Assembly (NCBI GenBank): GCA_023412745.1
Contig: JAEZBZ010000042.1
Span: 1-7,848, forward strand
Direction: 5' to 3'
Source of the DNA: Pseudomonadota bacterium
Lineage (GTDB): Bacteria; Pseudomonadota; Alphaproteobacteria; Rhizobiales; Hyphomicrobiaceae
Length of the DNA: 7,848 nt
This document shows positions 1 to 5,956 of this stretch, piece after piece (within the stretch, counting starts at the first letter, position 1; every line of letters starts with the position of its first letter). The notes beneath the pieces were generated by a model. That model ran no database searches, was not told the origin of the DNA, and was given only the letters and a program-made list of their open reading frames with translations. The translations under genes and the position numbers were made by a program.

Positions 1-1
1 G

Positions 2-208
2 GTGCGCTTCGCACACGACTACATCCCCACGCTGCGCTCCTGGGCCGAGCCGACGTTTGCCGCCGGCCTGTCGCAGGATCGTCCACCGGAAGAGCGCGCC
101 CGCATTCTCGACGAGTACTTCGGACGCTACGAGAAGTTCGTTGCCGCATCGCCTGAAGGCCACGGCATGGACTACGTCCACATCCATCTCATCTGCGTGA
201 AGGAGTAA
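2..208 (+). CDS. C-terminal part of a probable SAM-dependent methyltransferase (5' end outside window)
   Basis: The reading frame is already open at the window edge, so this is the last ~68 residues of a longer protein. The GTG at base 2 is probably an internal Val codon. The segment with YIPTLRSW, followed by a charged helix and a final beta-strand ending HIHLICVKE, resembles the C-terminal end of class I SAM-dependent methyltransferases. Cyclopropane-fatty-acid-synthase-like members have a comparable 'TLR.W' helix. The SAM-binding motifs would lie upstream and are not visible, so substrate and even family are inferred. The stop lies 4 nt before the next start, and the AAGGAG at 200-205 inside its last codons is the ribosome binding site of that next gene, so the two are certainly in one transcription unit. 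Confidence 0.5.
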   Translation: MRFAHDYIPTLRSWAEPTFAAGLSQDRPPEERARILDEYFGRYEKFVAASPEGHGMDYVHIHLICVKE

Positions 209-212
209 GGCG

Positions 213-1898
213 ATGGTGGGCGACACGGCGGAGCAGATCGCGCCGCTGCGCTCGCCGGACACCGTGCTGCGCCTCGACCGCCTCGGCAGCGCACATCAAA
301 CCCGGCTCAGCTTCCTGCGCGCCCTGTTGCGCCGTATCATCAAGCAGCGCTGGCGGATCACCCGCCCGCGCTTCGATATCGACGTGCGGGGCGTCGGCAC
401 GGCGGTCTATCAGGTCGAGACGTCAGGGCGCACCTACAGCCTTGTCTGCTTCGGCCACGACCTGCCCGCCGACCAGCGCACCGATCGCGTCATCGCGGAG
501 GCCTGGGACGCCACGTTCGCGCTGTTTGACGGCGTGCCCGGCGATGACGACATCGAACGGCTGCGTGCCAACGTGCCGAAGCAGGAAGCCGGCCGCTATC
601 TCGGCAACGAGCTGGTGCTTGCCCGCGCTAACCGCAGCGTGCGTTTGTTCGAGCATGTGGTCGATGTTCTGTCTCGAGGCGAACAACCGGATGCCGCGAC
701 GGTGGAGGCCACCGGCTATCTGATGCGCACCACAGCCGTTTACGGCAACGGCAAGTTCGGCATCGCCGACCGCGACCGCTTCTGCGACCGCGCTGAGTTG
801 GCCGGTCCGTTCCGCGCCGAGATGCTGAGCGTCTATCTGATCCGCGCATTCACGGTGGACCTCGTCGAGCAGATGGCGCGTCTGCGCAATCCCGACACTG
901 CCGTGACCATCGCACCTGCCCTTCGCCGCCGTCTTGGCGTTGGCAACGCCACCGGTCTCGGCATGGCGCCGTTTCTCGTTCGGCACCCGGTCCTGCTGCA
1001 TCGCTGGATCCATGCGCGCGAAACCGCACTCGCCCGCGTGCGCGCGCTGCCCGCCGCCACCGCGGCGACGCGTCAGCGGTTCGAGGATGCGCTGGTGTCC
1101 GGCAGGACGCTCATCGCGCAATGGTCGACCGACGATCCGATCCAGGCACCTCGCATCACGGCGCTTTCCGACGACATGGCGCGTCTTTCAGCTTTCCTCG
1201 CAGAGCACGCACCGTTCGGTCGGCCCACGCCATGGGAGGTGATTTACGCCTGGGCGGAGCGTACGCTGACCCTCGAAGGTCAGGAGTTCACGGCGACGCT
1301 GCTGCTCGAACCGCACGGCGATCTGGTGGATGATCTCGCCGACGAGATGGCTGCCGACGAGGTCGCCGAATTTCGCATTGATGGTGCGCAGCGTTGCGGC
1401 GCGCTGATGGCTGACATCCAGCGCGGCTATCCTTGGGCCTTGAGTATCGACTTCACCCAGCCCAACGAAACCGCGTTGTTCTGGTATGCCTCCGAGGAGA
1501 AGCTGGAGCCGCGTCTGGGCGTGCGAGCCGACGAGCCAGGCGCCGACCTTGAGCAGCCTCTGACGATCGCCCGCGATATCGCCGACCTCCATCGCGCGCT
1601 TGCCCGTTGCTCTGCGGAGGAAACAGTCGGGCAATTCCTGATCGCGTCGCCCGAGCATCGTCACACCGTGCGCCGCGTGCAAATCCTGACCCGTTACCCC
1701 TACGCCGAGATCCGCGAGAACCTCATTGCCCGCGGGATGCGCGCCGTCGATATCCTGCGCTGCAAACTGGCATTCTTCGGCGTCACCCGGTTCGATCCGC
1801 GCTCCGACAAGTGGCTGCGCATTACGCTGTACCAGGGCGCACCGTTTCCCCATGAGTTGCATGAGCGAGATTGGGACGATTGGATTTGGCCACGATGA
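213..1898 (+). CDS. Conserved-looking protein of unknown function, 561 aa
   Basis: I do not recognise this protein. The start is well supported: ATG at 213 is preceded by AAGGAG (200-205) with 7 nt spacing. The product is soluble-looking, with no signal peptide or membrane segment, rich in Arg, Asp and Ala, and mostly alpha-helical by composition. Distinctive stretches that could serve as family signatures are YGNGKFGIADRDRF (residues 177-190), GLGMAPFLVRHPVLLHRW (248-265) and a C-terminal region with RYPYAEIRENLIARGMRAVDI. No cofactor loop or metal site is evident. It sits between a probable methyltransferase and a DUF3726 gene, and its TGA overlaps the DUF3726 ATG (ATGA), so translational coupling and a shared pathway are likely. 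Long minus-strand frames over it are GC-rich shadows. Confidence 0.9.
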   Translation: MVGDTAEQIAPLRSPDTVLRLDRLGSAHQTRLSFLRALLRRIIKQRWRITRPRFDIDVRGVGTAVYQVETSGRTYSLVCFGHDLPADQRTDRVIAEAWDATFALFDGVPGDDDIERLRANVPKQEAGRYLGNELVLARANRSVRLFEHVVDVLSRGEQPDAATVEATGYLMRTTAVYGNGKFGIADRDRFCDRAELAGPFRAEMLSVYLIRAFTVDLVEQMARLRNPDTAVTIAPALRRRLGVGNATGLGMAPFLVRHPVLLHRWIHARETALARVRALPAATAATRQRFEDALVSGRTLIAQWSTDDPIQAPRITALSDDMARLSAFLAEHAPFGRPTPWEVIYAWAERTLTLEGQEFTATLLLEPHGDLVDDLADEMAADEVAEFRIDGAQRCGALMADIQRGYPWALSIDFTQPNETALFWYASEEKLEPRLGVRADEPGADLEQPLTIARDIADLHRALARCSAEETVGQFLIASPEHRHTVRRVQILTRYPYAEIRENLIARGMRAVDILRCKLAFFGVTRFDPRSDKWLRITLYQGAPFPHELHERDWDDWIWPR

Positions 1899-2533
1899 TC
1901 GTCTCACTCAACGAGGTGGAAAGCCTGGTGCTCAAGGCGTGCCGGGGCTGCGGAACGAGTTGGGGCATTGCCGAGGACGCAGCGCAAGCCGCGCGGTGGC
2001 TGGCTGCGAACGGTATTGGCTGGGAAAAGCCACTGCTCGAGGTTCTCAGGCAGCAGTCGGCCCTGTCGCGGCCGAGCCTCATTGCCGACGCGTTGAAGCC
2101 GGTTGGAGCCGGCCTCTTATGCCCCCTGCATACCGGCGCAGCCCTGTCCGATCTGGCTGGTCTGCACCCGCACTTGACAATAGAGCCAACCGGCGCGCCG
2201 ATCTGGCTGCTGCCGTTCGCCGGTTGCCTCGCCCGTGGCGGCCATCATGTCGTCGTGAGCTGGTCCGATGGCGCAATCCATCTGCCGCTCAATGCGGCTG
2301 ACGCCGAGGACATCGCAGCATTCCAGCAACTCACTCCGCAGCCGATCACCGTCACCGTAACAGTCGTGACCACGGCGCCCCCGGCCCGGCCGGCAACCGC
2401 GCTCGCGCAAGGCGTCACGGTGGATGCCGAGGCATGGCAGGCACTGGATCTTTTGGCGGCGAAAACCTATGTCCCGGCGAGCCTGCAGTCGCGCCTGGCC
2501 GGCGCCGGTGCCGGGCTGTCGGACAACGACTAG
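1895..2533 (+). CDS. DUF3726 domain-containing protein
   Basis: This 212-residue protein matches my memory of the DUF3726 family along its whole length. The N-terminus is MIVSLNEVESLVLKACRGCG, followed by WGIAEDAAQAARWLA. The C-terminus is YVPASLQSRLAGAGAGLSDND. The biochemical role of the family is not known to me. I place the start at ATG 1895, not at an in-frame ATG 24 nt upstream (1871). The family normally begins at the MxVSLNE motif, and this ATG overlaps the upstream stop as ATGA, the usual sign of translational coupling. The length suits a single-domain full-length member. It is the last gene of its operon: a 261-bp gap follows. The CRGCGTSWG stretch holds two cysteines (residues 16 and 19), but nothing shows that they bind a metal. 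Confidence 0.85.
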   Translation: MIVSLNEVESLVLKACRGCGTSWGIAEDAAQAARWLAANGIGWEKPLLEVLRQQSALSRPSLIADALKPVGAGLLCPLHTGAALSDLAGLHPHLTIEPTGAPIWLLPFAGCLARGGHHVVVSWSDGAIHLPLNAADAEDIAAFQQLTPQPITVTVTVVTTAPPARPATALAQGVTVDAEAWQALDLLAAKTYVPASLQSRLAGAGAGLSDND

Positions 2534-2640
2534 CTGCGACGGGCTGGATCCGCTGCTTCTATGGTTCACGTCGAACGGCCGCGTCTGCGCCCACCCCTAA
2601 TCAATCCGGGAAGTCCGTGGCCTACGCAGCGACAGGAAAC

Positions 2641-2702
2641 ACCTTTTTCTTATTCTTGAGGTTTTTCGTCAGCTTTACAGAAGTCGAATATCGGCGTAAA
2701 TA
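2641..2702 (+). promoter_or_regulatory. AT-rich candidate promoter region ahead of the Rrf2-type gene
   Basis: The 261-bp gap 2534-2794 holds no convincing gene. Its middle (about 2640-2705) is markedly AT-rich compared with the rest of the window. It contains TTTACA at 2674-2679 and, after 17 nt, TAAATA at 2697-2702. The first element is close to a sigma-70 -35 box; the second is a poor -10. Short complementary arms ACCT (2641-2644) and AGGTTTTT (2659-2666) could form a weak terminator for the upstream operon. Both readings are inference, and the base composition is the strongest evidence. Confidence 0.3.
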
Positions 2703-2794
2703 AACCATCAAAGGTACGGAGACGGTCGCGATACCGGATACGGGGCGAGGCCATGGAGTGAACGCGATTTTAACCGCCTTGGGTCGATGCGCCT

Positions 2795-3286
2795 ATGCGA
2801 CTGACGAAACAGACTAATCACGCAATCCGCATCCTCATCCATTGCGCCAGCTCGGAAGAGTTGGTCAAGGTTGCCGCGATTTCCGATCGTCTCGACATCA
2901 CCCAGCAGAACGTCTTCAAAATCGTGCATCTGCTGACGCGTGCTGGCTTTCTCAAAGCGGTGCGCGGGCGGCATGGCGGCGTCCGGCTGGCTCGTGCGCC
3001 AAAGGACATCAGGATCGGCGACGTCGTGCGCGCGACCGAGGCAACCCGGCTTGGAATCGACACGGACGAGCAAGGCGAGGCCGCCGCGACTCGCTCTCTG
3101 CAGATCAGCAACGTGCTGGACGACGCGTTGGAAGCCTTCATCAGCGTGCTCGATCAGCACACTCTGGCGGACATGGCCAAGACTGCGTCCGCAACACCGC
3201 AGGCCAAACCTGCGCCGCGCGAGATCAAGCAGGTGCAGCGTCGGGCCACAGGGACAACCACCGCGCGTGCTGCCCCACGTGATTGA
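2795..3286 (+). CDS. Rrf2-family transcriptional regulator lacking Fe-S cysteines
   Basis: This 163-residue protein has the Rrf2 winged helix-turn-helix. The N-terminus MRLTKQTNHAIRILIHCA is typical, as are a recognition helix around residues 36-52 (TQQNVFKIVHLLTRAGF), the wing VRGRHGGVRLA (56-66) and the dimerisation-helix motif VLDDALEAFISVLDQHTLADM (108-128). NsrR-, RirA- and IscR-type members bind an Fe-S cluster through three cysteines between the wing and the long helix. Here that stretch (about 80-105) has none, and the only Cys in the protein is residue 17. Sensing must therefore differ from the cluster-based mode, or be lost. The C-terminal ~35 residues are Ala/Pro/Arg/Thr-rich and probably disordered. 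The Shine-Dalgarno sequence is weak. The gene stands alone and leads into a Bfd-like/bfr pair, so control of iron or redox genes is a reasonable inference. Confidence 0.88.
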   Translation: MRLTKQTNHAIRILIHCASSEELVKVAAISDRLDITQQNVFKIVHLLTRAGFLKAVRGRHGGVRLARAPKDIRIGDVVRATEATRLGIDTDEQGEAAATRSLQISNVLDDALEAFISVLDQHTLADMAKTASATPQAKPAPREIKQVQRRATGTTTARAAPRD

Positions 3287-3462
3287 GTTGCGTCGTTCCA
3301 GCTTGTGCATCTAGCGCGAGGCTGTTCCGCCCTCTACGTCATGAACATACGCGCATCCCTGGTTCTGCGTTCGGAAGTTATGCGTGCTATGAATACAACG
3401 GTTAGGGTATTCGCCAACATTGAGCGCCGGCACCTTCCCCGGCCGATGCGAGGGCGTGCGCT

Positions 3463-3771
3463 GTGATTATTTGTTCCTGCACGATGATGTCGGATCGCGA
3501 CATCGAACGTGCGCTCATCGAAATCCTCTCCCAGCCCAATGCGCCGCTGCCGACACCTGGGCTCGTCTATCGTCATATGTCGAAGACGATGAACTGCTGC
3601 AGTTGCGCTCCGCTCGCGGTGACGACGATCTACTCAATCGTTGAAAAACTGGAGCGGGAAGGCAAAATCTGTCCCTGTGCATGCGCTTCAGCTAAGACAA
3701 GACTGATCCGCCTCGATATGAAACGGGCTGAGCGGACGGCGCGGAGAATCGCGCTGGTTGCCGCTGAATGA
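3463..3771 (+). CDS. Bfd-like (bacterioferritin-associated ferredoxin-like) [2Fe-2S] protein, Cys-rich and enlarged
   Basis: The protein has 102 residues and a GTG start at 3463. Its N-terminus MIICSC carries the C-x-C pair (C4, C6) that opens Bfd domains. A helix-turn-helix-like segment TPGLVYRHMS leads to NCCSCAP, which supplies C-x2-C (C45, C48) plus an extra C46. Bfd proteins bind a [2Fe-2S] cluster with this CxC/CxxC set and reduce ferritin-stored iron so that it can leave bacterioferritin. Two things are odd. The interval between the pairs is 38 residues, a few more than in E. coli Bfd. The protein is also about 1.5 times the usual length because of a basic tail containing CPCAC (C70, C72, C74). 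Its position 58 bp ahead of bfr on the same strand supports a Bfd-type role. A separate iron- or redox-sensing function for the Cys-rich tail is possible. Confidence 0.75.
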   Translation: MIICSCTMMSDRDIERALIEILSQPNAPLPTPGLVYRHMSKTMNCCSCAPLAVTTIYSIVEKLEREGKICPCACASAKTRLIRLDMKRAERTARRIALVAAE

Positions 3772-3794
3772 TCGGTTGTAGTGAAGACACGCAC

Positions 3795-3812
3795 GCTGAT
3801 GCGCGCGTCAGC
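3795..3812. promoter_or_regulatory. 18-bp near-perfect dyad in front of bfr
   Basis: The sequence GCTGATGCGCGCGTCAGC pairs with itself at 8 of 9 positions; the only mismatch is T3800 against G3807. It ends 17 nt before the bfr start, just ahead of the ribosome binding region. Its symmetry without a spacer suits a dimeric regulator's operator better than a stem-loop. I cannot match it to a named iron box. Confidence 0.4.
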
Positions 3813-3829
3813 AGGGAAGGATAGGAGAC

Positions 3830-4330
3830 GTGAAGGGCAAGACCGAAGTCATCAACGTCCTCAACGAAGCTTTGCATCTTGAGCTGGCTGCGGTGAACCA
3901 GTACTGGCTGCACTACCGGCTGCTCGACGACTGGGGCTATACGCTGCTCGCCAAGAAGGAGCGTGAGGAGTCGCTGGAAGAGATGGTCCACGCTGACAAG
4001 CTGATCACGCGTATCATCCTCCTCGAAGGCTTTCCCAACCTGCAGACACTGGCGCCGCTGCGCATCGGCCAGAACTTGAAAGAGGTTCTCGAAGCAGATC
4101 TCGCGGCCGAATACGAAGCCCACGCTTTGTACAAGGAGGGCCGTAAAATCTGCCATGCGGCCGAGGATTACGTATCCATGGATCTCTTCGAGAAGCTGCT
4201 CGAGGACGAGGAAGGCCACATCGACTTCATCGAAACCCAACTTCAGTTGCTGAGCAACATCGGTGAGCAGAACTACGGCCAGCTCCAGTCCACGCCGGCC
4301 AATGAGGTCGATGGCAAGTCTGGCAACTGA
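3830..4330 (+). CDS. bfr: Bacterioferritin
   Basis: This haem-containing 24-mer ferritin oxidises Fe(II) and stores Fe(III) mineral in the cytoplasm. The 166-residue protein aligns with E. coli Bfr from the first residue (MKG.T.VIN.LN). All ferroxidase ligands are at the canonical positions: E18, Y25, E51, H54, E94, E127 and H130. The inter-subunit haem ligand M52 is present, so this is a Bfr rather than a haem-free ferritin. The start is GTG 3830, chosen by homology. AGGAG at 3823-3827 lies very close to it, and GGAAGG at 3815-3820 has better spacing. The C-terminus runs about 8-10 residues beyond E. coli Bfr with a polar tail. The Bfd-like gene lies 58 bp upstream and a PiuC-type gene converges 18 bp downstream. 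Confidence 0.96.
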   Translation: MKGKTEVINVLNEALHLELAAVNQYWLHYRLLDDWGYTLLAKKEREESLEEMVHADKLITRIILLEGFPNLQTLAPLRIGQNLKEVLEADLAAEYEAHALYKEGRKICHAAEDYVSMDLFEKLLEDEEGHIDFIETQLQLLSNIGEQNYGQLQSTPANEVDGKSGN

Positions 4331-4332
4331 TA

Positions 4333-4345
4333 CCGGCGGTGCCGG
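4333..4345. terminator. Short GC hairpin between the convergent genes
   Basis: CCGGC (4333-4337), loop GGT, then GCCGG (4341-4345) form a perfect 5-bp stem in the 18-bp gap between the bfr stop and the stop of the opposing dioxygenase gene. It could help end transcription in both directions. There is no T-tract on either side, so an intrinsic terminator is uncertain. Confidence 0.3.
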
Positions 4346-4348
4346 GCT

Positions 4349-5011
4349 TCAGTCCTCGCACCACATCCGCATCAAATTGGCAAAAGACTTTGACACGAGA
4401 TTGAACGCGGCGCTTGGCCCGTCGCGTTCAAATATGTCGCGGCGGGCCCGATCCAGATCGAACAGCAGCTCCCGCTGCGCCGCCGCCCGCACATAGCTGC
4501 GCACCCAACCCACAGCAACCAAGCGCTCGCCGTCCGTCACCGGAGCAACCTGGTGCAACGTCGTTGCCGGATAGACGAACAAACTGCCGGCAGGCAGCTT
4601 GATTACGTCGTCGCCCGCGGCCGTCATCAGGATGAGTTCTCCACCGGTGTATGACTCAGGCGAGCTCAGGAACAGCGTGAAGGAAACGTCACTGCGTGCA
4701 CCGTCCATCACCGGCTCGTCGGCATGAGGACCATACGCGTCCGACGTTTGATAACGGGAGAATACCGGTCCCAGCACGCGCTTCGGACGCGCTGCCAATT
4801 GGAACAGGAGATTTGACTGCAATCGTTCAACAATCAAATCACGAAGCGCATCGACGGTTTCGTCGCCTTCGTGCGCCTGTTTGTTGACTTTAACTACCTG
4901 GCCCGCCCAGCCTGCACTGGCGCGACCATCAAAGAATCGCGCAGCATGCAGTGCCGCACGCGCGTCATCGACTTCGGCAGTGCTCAGCACATCAGCAATG
5001 GACAGCATCAT
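4349..5011 (-). CDS. piuC: Fe(II)/2-oxoglutarate-dependent dioxygenase, PKHD-type hydroxylase (PiuC/YbiX family)
   Basis: The 220-residue protein follows E. coli YbiX and Pseudomonas PiuC over its full length. It starts at MMLSIADVLS, with the FDGR motif near residues 27-30. The Fe(II) facial triad is H96, D98 (in YGPHADEPVM) and H153 (in TTLHQVAPVT). R163, in GERLVAVGW, sits where the family binds 2-oxoglutarate. These residues predict an active cytosolic hydroxylase; the substrate is unknown. In several bacteria the gene lies beside siderophore or TonB receptor genes and is iron-regulated, which fits the bacterioferritin here. Start is ATG 5011, with a second ATG immediately after it (5008), so either is possible. 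The Shine-Dalgarno sequence is weak. It is divergent from the exported-protein gene and probably shares its control region. Confidence 0.92.
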   Translation of the reverse strand: MMLSIADVLSTAEVDDARAALHAARFFDGRASAGWAGQVVKVNKQAHEGDETVDALRDLIVERLQSNLLFQLAARPKRVLGPVFSRYQTSDAYGPHADEPVMDGARSDVSFTLFLSSPESYTGGELILMTAAGDDVIKLPAGSLFVYPATTLHQVAPVTDGERLVAVGWVRSYVRAAAQRELLFDLDRARRDIFERDGPSAAFNLVSKSFANLMRMWCED

Positions 5012-5037
5012 TGATGGAAGCTCGCTTTGTGGCCAGA

Positions 5038-5100
5038 AATTGCAATTCTACCCTTGTTCGATGACGCCGATTGTCAATAATCAGTCGATGACGATTGCAA
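5038..5100. promoter_or_regulatory. Divergent control region with three ATTG(T)CAA motifs
   Basis: The 102-bp gap between the dioxygenase gene and the exported-protein gene holds ATTGCAA at 5039-5045 (inside the 10-bp palindrome AATTGCAATT, 5038-5047). ATTGTCAA follows at 5070-5077 and ATTGCAA again at 5094-5100. The last two copies are each preceded by the same 9-mer TCGATGACG (5058-5066 and 5085-5093). A plausible rightward promoter is TTGTTC (5054-5059), 16 nt, AATAAT (5076-5081). A leftward -10-like TAGAAT (reverse complement of 5045-5050) overlaps the palindrome. Repeated sites over candidate promoters suggest binding by a common regulator, which I cannot name. Confidence 0.4.
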
Positions 5101-5113
5101 GGGGTGTCTTATC

Positions 5114-5956
5114 ATGACCTCGCGCCGGAACCGTCTCTGGATCAGCTTGAGCACCACCACCGTGGTTGGTGCGGCCTTGGCAACAAACGCCGTTGCCCAA
5201 GCGACTAAAAAGCACGAGGGACACACACCGAACCCGGGCCCAACGGCACCGGGCACGCCAAACGCGCTGGCAGGAGCACAAGCAGGCGAAGCCTATCTGA
5301 CGGACGGCGGGCCAAAAGATACGCGCATCCGCATTTATCGCGATATCGTGCTGATGCGTGGCCACCTTTGGGTGGGGGACGAACTCATCAAGCAGGACCG
5401 CTGGGATGATGCCATCGTCCACTTCCTCCATCCGGCCGAAGAGCTGTACAGTGCGATGGAGCGCTACATCAAACTGCACCGGGTGCCGCCGTTCGATGCC
5501 GAGCTGAAAGCACAAGCCGAAGCTGTAAAGGCCCAGCGCCGGGGTGCCTATGAGCAGAACGCCAAAATCGTGAGGCAGCGCTTGGATGGTGCACTCGAGA
5601 AGTTCAAGACTTACATGCAGCCACCGCTGACCAGTTTCGCGGCCCGCACCGCCAACGAGGTATTCAAGGTTGCTGCCTCCGAGTATGAAGCCTCCATGGA
5701 GGACGGAAAATTCGTCAATCCGATGGAGTATCAGGACGCGCGCGGTTTTGTGCTCGCAGCCGAGATGATCTATGTTGAACATTCGCGAAGCTTCGAGGAT
5801 ATCAACGAAGCTCGTCTGGGGGAAATTCGCGGCATCGTGAACGAACTCAAGGCCGCATGCCCAACGGTGATGCCGCCCGATGCGCCGCTCATGTCACCCG
5901 CCGACTTCAGCGGACGCGTTGATAGCATAGCCGAACTGTCTTCGGTATTCTGGTAA
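5114..5956 (+). CDS. Exported, mostly helical protein of unknown function, partner of the MauG-like enzyme
   Basis: This 280-residue protein has a clear Sec signal: basic n-region (RRNR, 4-7), hydrophobic core and AVA at 26-28 before QA, predicting a periplasmic product. A His/Pro/Gly-rich linker (KKHEGHTPNPGP, 32-43) follows. The rest looks all-helical in two blocks. Block one (about 70-140) contains MRGHLWVGDELI and HFLHPAEELY, with H84, H103, H106 and E109/E110 as possible metal ligands. Block two (about 178-225) contains AASEYEASMEDGKFVNPMEY. That second motif reminds me of the N-terminal extracellular part of FTR1-type iron permeases, and the overall layout of imelysin/EfeO-like helical proteins. 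This is weak resemblance, not a family assignment. AAGGGG (5099-5104) lies 9 nt before the ATG. The stop overlaps the next start as TAATG, so the two proteins are probably made together. Confidence 0.85.
   Translation: MTSRRNRLWISLSTTTVVGAALATNAVAQATKKHEGHTPNPGPTAPGTPNALAGAQAGEAYLTDGGPKDTRIRIYRDIVLMRGHLWVGDELIKQDRWDDAIVHFLHPAEELYSAMERYIKLHRVPPFDAELKAQAEAVKAQRRGAYEQNAKIVRQRLDGALEKFKTYMQPPLTSFAARTANEVFKVAASEYEASMEDGKFVNPMEYQDARGFVLAAEMIYVEHSRSFEDINEARLGEIRGIVNELKAACPTVMPPDAPLMSPADFSGRVDSIAELSSVFW

Noticed and set aside
423..1121. Long minus-strand frame (232 codons) opposite the 561-residue gene
   Set aside because: Antisense shadow in GC-rich DNA. The plus-strand frame has the ribosome binding site, operon coupling and full length.
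1188..1907. Minus-strand frame (239 codons) over the end of the 561-residue gene
   Set aside because: Its composition is that of a reverse-frame shadow, and it would overlap the well-supported plus-strand genes.
2434..2703. Plus-strand frame running from inside the DUF3726 gene into the gap, ending in FFLFLRFFVSF
   Set aside because: It starts inside DUF3726 in another frame. The hydrophobic stretch is just the T-rich promoter-like DNA being translated.
2708..3310. Minus-strand frame (200 codons) opposite the Rrf2 gene
   Set aside because: The plus strand encodes a clear Rrf2 protein there.
3391..3412. GAATAC-N10-GTATTC inverted repeat upstream of the Bfd-like gene
   Set aside because: A 6-bp arm with free choice of spacing is expected about once by chance in a gap of this size, and the symmetry does not extend.
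5045..5077. Minus-strand TTGACA (reverse complement of 5072-5077) as the -35 box of the dioxygenase gene
   Set aside because: The nearest -10-like element, TAGAAT, is 21 nt away, too far for a standard sigma-70 promoter.
5081..5782. Minus-strand frame (233 codons) opposite the exported-protein gene
   Set aside because: The plus-strand frame has a clear signal peptide, a ribosome binding site and coupling to the next gene.
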